From VFMC01 sp031404435 (GTDB lineage: Bacteria; Actinomycetota; Acidimicrobiia; Acidimicrobiales; Ilumatobacteraceae), in contig JANNHO010000576.1 of NCBI GenBank assembly GCA_031404435.1, positions 1 to 9,894 of the forward strand: DNA of 9,894 bases, written 5' to 3'. Shown here in pieces: positions 7,387 to 9,894 of this stretch. The stretch's first letter is position 1. Each line of letters opens with the position of its first letter. The notes under the pieces were generated by a model. It did no database searches. It was given only the letters and a program-made list of their open reading frames with translations, and had not been told where the DNA came from. Made by a program: the position numbers and the translations under genes.

Positions 7387-7892
7387 CGCAGCTCTCCGGC
7401 CTCGGCTGCCGCACCTCGGAGAAGTCGGAGGCCGGTGAGGTCATTGGTGACGGCTTTGGTTCGGGCTTCGACCTCGAAGCCGACGACGCTGCCATCGTAG
7501 GTTTCGAGGAGGTGGCCGAACTCGGTGAGCGAGGCGGGGTCGAGTTGGGCGAGCTTGGCCGGGGGTGAGGCGCATCATGTGGGCACTGACTCCGGAGTCG
7601 ACGAGGTGGAGTTTGGGTGTCTTCCCACGCGCGCTCGCAGGGTGCGCCCCCAAGCGGGGAGCCGGCGAACGAGGAACACGTCGATGCGTCGGATGCCGCT
7701 GAGCTCGGGGACGTCGCCGGACAGTGTTTGAGCGAGGTGCGAATCGAACCACCTGCGCCGGGCCCGATCGTTGAGGCTGATCGCCACTGGAAGCCCGCCT
7801 CGGCAGACCCGTTCGGAGCATGTGTTGCGATATTCACGCCAGGATGCTGCGATGTTGTGACGGATGAGTTGCGAAATGTAAGTGCTAGAGCC
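7347..7892 (-). pseudogene. Decayed DUF4143/AAA-type ATPase remnant
   Basis: Pieces of the DUF4143 half of a common bacterial AAA-ATPase family can be read in three minus-strand frames. In order: RVCRGGLPVAISL and DVPELSGIRR (about 7811 down to 7690), FLVRRLPAWGRTLRARV (to about 7627), a frameshift, KTPKLHLVDSGVSAHMMRL (to about 7566), a second frameshift at the G-run 7561-7565, then LDPASLTEFGHLLET and GSVVGFEVEARTK down to TGA at 7347. Compared with my memory of intact family members, a piece after IRR and the piece between HLLET and the GSVVGFEV segment (near 7500) are deleted. The whole N-terminal ATPase part with its Walker A motif is absent. The remnant begins directly after the stop of the DinB-like gene. 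The two frameshifts compensate each other, but too much is lost for function. The exact left limit is uncertain. Confidence 0.8.
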
Positions 7893-8627
7893 TCACGATT
7901 CCGCGGCGGGTGCCGTCGTCGCTTCGAGCTTCGCGAGATCCCGCTGTGCGTAACGGTTGTGCCAGAACACCTCCTCAAAGACGGTGTACATGCATTCCTG
8001 AAGCGGGTTCTCGCCGTTTTCGAGAACGTTGATCGGTCGTGTGAGTTCGGTCGTCGCGAGCGATGCGAGATAGTCGCGAAAGCGTGTGGCGCGATCCGCA
8101 CACACGGCCAGGGCATCCGCAACAGACGGCGTCACGCTGTGGTCGAGGTCGGGCCACGGGAAGTCGACGGAGCCGGTGTTCGGCACCCCGATCGGGTGGA
8201 AGCGTTCGCCGAGGACCGGCGCCGTGAACCACTTGTCCATCGCGAACACGAGATGTCGCAGGGTCTGGAGGAAGGACCACTCGTCGTTGACCGACTGGTG
8301 TAGCGCGTCGTCGGGGAGTGCCTGTGCCTGGGTGACGGTCTTCGCCCACTCGTCCTCGAGGGCCGCCCACGTTGCGTGCATGCCCTCCGGGTTCGAAGGT
8401 CGGAGCATCGCCCGCAGCGGGTACCACGGGTCACGTTCGTTCACGTATGCCGTTACGTCGACGCCGTTGATGACAACCCCATCGACCAGCGCGTCGATGT
8501 CGACGTTGACGAGCCAGGCATGGCTGATCTTCGCGTCGGTGAGGTTGACGTCGCGGAAGCGGGCGCCGCTGAGATCGGCCCCCCAGAACACGGCTCCTGC
8601 AAGATCTCCCTCGAACTCCTCTGGCAT
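7893..8627 (-). CDS. Pentapeptide-repeat + DinB-like domain protein
   Basis: 244 aa from ATG 8627 (MPEEFEGDLAGAVFWGADLS). Residues about 6-55 form a short pentapeptide-like stretch (AVFWGADLSGARFRDVNLTD), and about 80-236 are a DinB_2-type four-helix domain. Probable metal-site residues are His125 in TLRHLVFAMDKW and His223 in EVFWHNRYAQRDL. DinB-like proteins of this type include thiol-dependent metalloenzymes, but most are uncharacterised, so no reaction is assigned. A reading-frame extension to 8849 was rejected because it would overlap the divergent antitoxin gene and its N-terminus shows no resemblance. The gene diverges from the second toxin-antitoxin pair over 99 bp and has a DUF4143 remnant right behind its stop. 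The same domain combination is familiar from other actinobacteria, where the DEWSF...LRHLVF block is the most constant part. Confidence 0.85.
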   Translation of the reverse strand: MPEEFEGDLAGAVFWGADLSGARFRDVNLTDAKISHAWLVNVDIDALVDGVVINGVDVTAYVNERDPWYPLRAMLRPSNPEGMHATWAALEDEWAKTVTQAQALPDDALHQSVNDEWSFLQTLRHLVFAMDKWFTAPVLGERFHPIGVPNTGSVDFPWPDLDHSVTPSVADALAVCADRATRFRDYLASLATTELTRPINVLENGENPLQECMYTVFEEVFWHNRYAQRDLAKLEATTAPAAES

Positions 8628-8640
8628 GCCCCAAGTCTGC

Positions 8641-8669
8641 ACGATGCTGCCGCACGTGTCGTACTGCAA
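8641..8669 (-). promoter_or_regulatory. Candidate promoter of the pentapeptide-DinB gene
   Basis: On the minus strand TTGCAG (8669-8664) and CATCGT (8646-8641) are 17 bp apart. The -10 is weak (only A2 and T6 of TAnnnT), and transcription would start about 7 nt before ATG 8627. Plausible spacing only; low certainty. Confidence 0.3.
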
Positions 8670-8712
8670 GCGAAGTCGTCGCCTCATCAAGTCGGCTTGC
8701 GGTGACCGATAG

Positions 8713-8726
8713 GTATGCTGGCATAC
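8713..8726. promoter_or_regulatory. Inverted repeat operator and -10 box of the second antitoxin, predicted leaderless
   Basis: GTATGC-TG-GCATAC is a perfect 6-bp inverted repeat with a 2-bp centre that ends directly before ATG 8727. A -10-like TATGCT (8714-8719) lies inside it and ends 7 nt before that ATG, so the transcript would start at the start codon. No good -35 is seen at 16-18 bp. An RHH antitoxin bound to the repeat would block the promoter, the usual autoregulation of such pairs. It could also affect the divergent DinB-like gene. Confidence 0.55.
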
Positions 8727-8960
8727 ATGCAGCGCACAACGGTCAAACTGTCCGACGAACTCGATGCCCGACTTCGCCACGAGGCCAAGCGCCGTGGCGT
8801 CACCATATCTGAACTCACACGCGAGGCAATCGAGGCAATGCTTGGACAACCGCGCGGCAGGCGCCGACTTCTTGCGGCAGGCGCGGGGTCAAGCGGGCAG
8901 TCCGATATTTCGGAGCGGATCGAAGAGATTCTCGCCGGCGAGGTCGGATCATCGCACTGA
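8727..8960 (+). CDS. Antitoxin, ribbon-helix-helix (CopG/VapB-like)
   Basis: 77-aa protein, MQRTTVKLSDELDARLRHEA onward. An N-terminal beta strand (RTTVKLS) and two helices (DELDARLRHEAKRRG and TISELTREAIEAML) make a typical RHH DNA-binding domain at residues 2-43. An Arg/Ala/Gly linker and an acidic C-terminal helix (ISERIEEILAG) follow, which likely clamps the toxin. ATG 8727 is preferred over the in-frame ATG 8715 because the -10 box and inverted repeat occupy 8713-8726 and the family usually begins with a short (R)TTVKLSD segment. The TGA stop at 8958-8960 overlaps the apparent start of the PIN-domain gene. Role as antitoxin is inferred from fold and gene order. Confidence 0.85.
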   Translation: MQRTTVKLSDELDARLRHEAKRRGVTISELTREAIEAMLGQPRGRRRLLAAGAGSSGQSDISERIEEILAGEVGSSH

Positions 8961-9361
8961 TCGTTGACGCTGGTCCGCTGTATGCCTATGTCGATCGTGA
9001 TGATCGTCACCACGTCGCGAGTCTTGAACTCCTCGAGACACATCCGGGTCCGCTCCTCGTTCCGATGTTGGTCATCACCGAAGTCACCTACTTGCTGGGA
9101 ACGCGGCTCGGCCCTGATGCGGAAGTTCGCTTCCTTGGAGACCTGGCGTCCGGCGCCCTGATTCCTGAACCGGTGGTGGCCGCCGATTGGCTGCGGATCG
9201 CCGCACTCGTCTCGAGGTACCGGGATCTTCCGCTCGGCACGGCCGACGCCTCAGTCATAGCTGCGGCGGAACGGCTCGGCATCAACGACATCGCCACGTA
9301 CGACCGTCGACATTTCACCGTCGTGCAATCGACGCTGAGCGCTCTCACGCTTGTGCCCTGA
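8957..9361 (+). CDS. VapC-like PIN-domain toxin with apparent CTG start
   Basis: 134-aa PIN-domain protein, probable metal-dependent RNase held by the preceding antitoxin. The complete acidic set is visible: Asp4 (LIVDAGPLYAYVD), Glu42 (VITEVTYLLG), Asp97 (LGTADASVIAAAERLGI) and Asp116 (IATYDRRHF). The conserved N-terminus IVDAGPLYAY begins immediately after CTG 8957-8959, and this frame has no ATG, GTG or TTG nearby upstream. The next ATG (9065) would remove Asp4 and a third of the active site. CTG overlaps the antitoxin stop as CTGA, exactly where relatives have ATGA or GTGA, so coupled initiation at CTG is the best reading. An A-to-C mutation that weakens the toxin, or a sequencing error, is the alternative. 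The protein is unlike the other PIN toxin in this window and belongs to a different subgroup. Confidence 0.85.
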   Translation: MIVDAGPLYAYVDRDDRHHVASLELLETHPGPLLVPMLVITEVTYLLGTRLGPDAEVRFLGDLASGALIPEPVVAADWLRIAALVSRYRDLPLGTADASVIAAAERLGINDIATYDRRHFTVVQSTLSALTLVP

Positions 9362-9431
9362 CGACAACCCAGGCACGCACCGAGGCACGTCCGCTCGAGC
9401 ACATTGTCCACGAAGGGTTCAATGGTTTCGG

Positions 9432-9894
9432 TCAGGTGCTGACGTAGGTCGCGAGGTGCTCGCCGGTGAGGGTCGAGCCAGCGGCGACGAGGTCTGCTGG
9501 CGTGCCCGCGAAGACGAGCTGGCCCCCGTCGTGGCCGGCGCCGGGGCCGAGGTCGATGATCCAATCGGCGTGTGCCATCACCCCCTGGTGGTGCTCGATG
9601 ACGATGAGCGACTTGCCGGAGTCGACCAGTCGGTCGAGCAGGCCGAGCAGCTGTTCGACGTCGGCGAGGTGGAGGCCGGTGGTCGGCTCGTCGAGGACGT
9701 AGACGCTGCCCTTGTCGGCCATGCGGGTGGCCAGCTTGAGCCGTTGCCGCTCGCCGCCGGAAAGCGTCGTGAGCGGCTGGCCGAGGCTGAGGTAGCCGAG
9801 CCCGACGTCAGCGAGCCGTTCGAGGATGGTGTGCGCAGCCGGGGTGCGCGCCTCGCCGGTGTTGAAGAAGCCGACCGCATCTTTGACGGGGAGG
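9432..9894 (-). CDS. UvrA-like ABC ATPase, C-terminal part (gene continues beyond window)
   Basis: The last 153 codons of a UvrA-family ABC protein; the start lies outside the window. Seen: ABC signature TLSGGERQRLKLA (9741-9764 and flanks), Walker B VLDEPTTGLH (9698-9669), and the switch-histidine region VIEHHQGVMAHADWIIDLGP. The end is GEHLATYVST and stop at 9434-9432. Housekeeping UvrA proteins usually read LSGGEAQRVKLA and have EHN after the Walker B block. The ERQRLKLA and EHHQ variants and the short tail fit the shorter UvrA paralogues (UvrA2/DrrC-like), some tied to drug or DNA-damage tolerance. Function beyond ATP-driven DNA-binding family membership is not assigned. It is convergent with the second toxin gene, 70 bp apart, with no clear terminator between. 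Confidence 0.88.
   Translation of the reverse strand, partial: LPVKDAVGFFNTGEARTPAAHTILERLADVGLGYLSLGQPLTTLSGGERQRLKLATRMADKGSVYVLDEPTTGLHLADVEQLLGLLDRLVDSGKSLIVIEHHQGVMAHADWIIDLGPGAGHDGGQLVFAGTPADLVAAGSTLTGEHLATYVST

Noticed and set aside
7364..8122. Minus-strand open frame of about 252 codons over the remnant and the DinB-like gene end
   Set aside because: Ser/Pro/Arg-rich frame without motifs; it crosses the stop of the DinB-like gene and the DUF4143 pieces are mostly in other frames.
8628..8849. 74-codon N-terminal extension of the pentapeptide-DinB protein
   Set aside because: It is antisense to the second antitoxin and its promoter and has no family resemblance; ATG 8627 starts the known fold.
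9065..9361. Second toxin starting at ATG 9065 (98 aa)
   Set aside because: It would lack the first catalytic aspartate and the first PIN strand, which are clearly encoded upstream in frame.
9362..9431. Search for a bidirectional terminator between the second toxin and the UvrA-like gene
   Set aside because: No stable GC-rich hairpin with a T-run was seen in these 70 bp.

Overview
The window is GC-rich, densely coded DNA that looks actinobacterial. Leucine-catabolism proteins of the AccD1/AccA1/AcdH type, VapBC-like modules, a pentapeptide-DinB protein and a UvrA-like ABC protein all fit Actinomycetota. A lineage near Acidimicrobiia is possible, but that is a guess. No rRNA, tRNA, CRISPR array or insertion sequence was seen.

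Left part (1-6490): a minus-strand AMP-forming acyl-CoA synthetase runs off the left edge. It is divergent from a three-gene plus-strand operon. That operon encodes a carboxyltransferase (beta) subunit, a biotin carboxylase/biotin carrier (alpha) subunit and an acyl-CoA dehydrogenase. The beta and alpha subunits match methylcrotonyl-CoA carboxylase (AccD1/AccA1). The dehydrogenase matches the actinobacterial branched-chain AcdH/FadE19 type. Together they should oxidise a branched acyl-CoA and carboxylate the resulting enoyl-CoA, which are the central steps of leucine (and related branched-chain) breakdown. The ligase may feed free acids into the route, but its conserved C-terminal catalytic lysine position holds threonine.

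Middle part (6491-9361): a gene-poor stretch of about 250 bp ends in a well-formed promoter that appears to give a leaderless transcript. It is followed by an antitoxin/PIN-toxin pair (GTGA overlap). A decayed minus-strand DUF4143 ATPase remnant comes next, with two frameshifts and internal deletions. Then come a minus-strand pentapeptide-DinB protein and a second, unrelated RHH antitoxin/PIN-toxin pair. The second toxin has no ATG/GTG/TTG at its expected start and probably begins at a CTG inside a CTGA overlap. A perfect 6-bp inverted repeat sits on the promoter of the second antitoxin. This part looks like an accessory segment with gene turnover.

Right edge (9432-9894): the C-terminal end of a minus-strand UvrA-like ABC ATPase, cut by the window.

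No wholly new system is evident. The points most worth checking are the altered ligase, the CTG start, the two leaderless antitoxin promoters with inverted repeats, and the decayed DUF4143 gene.
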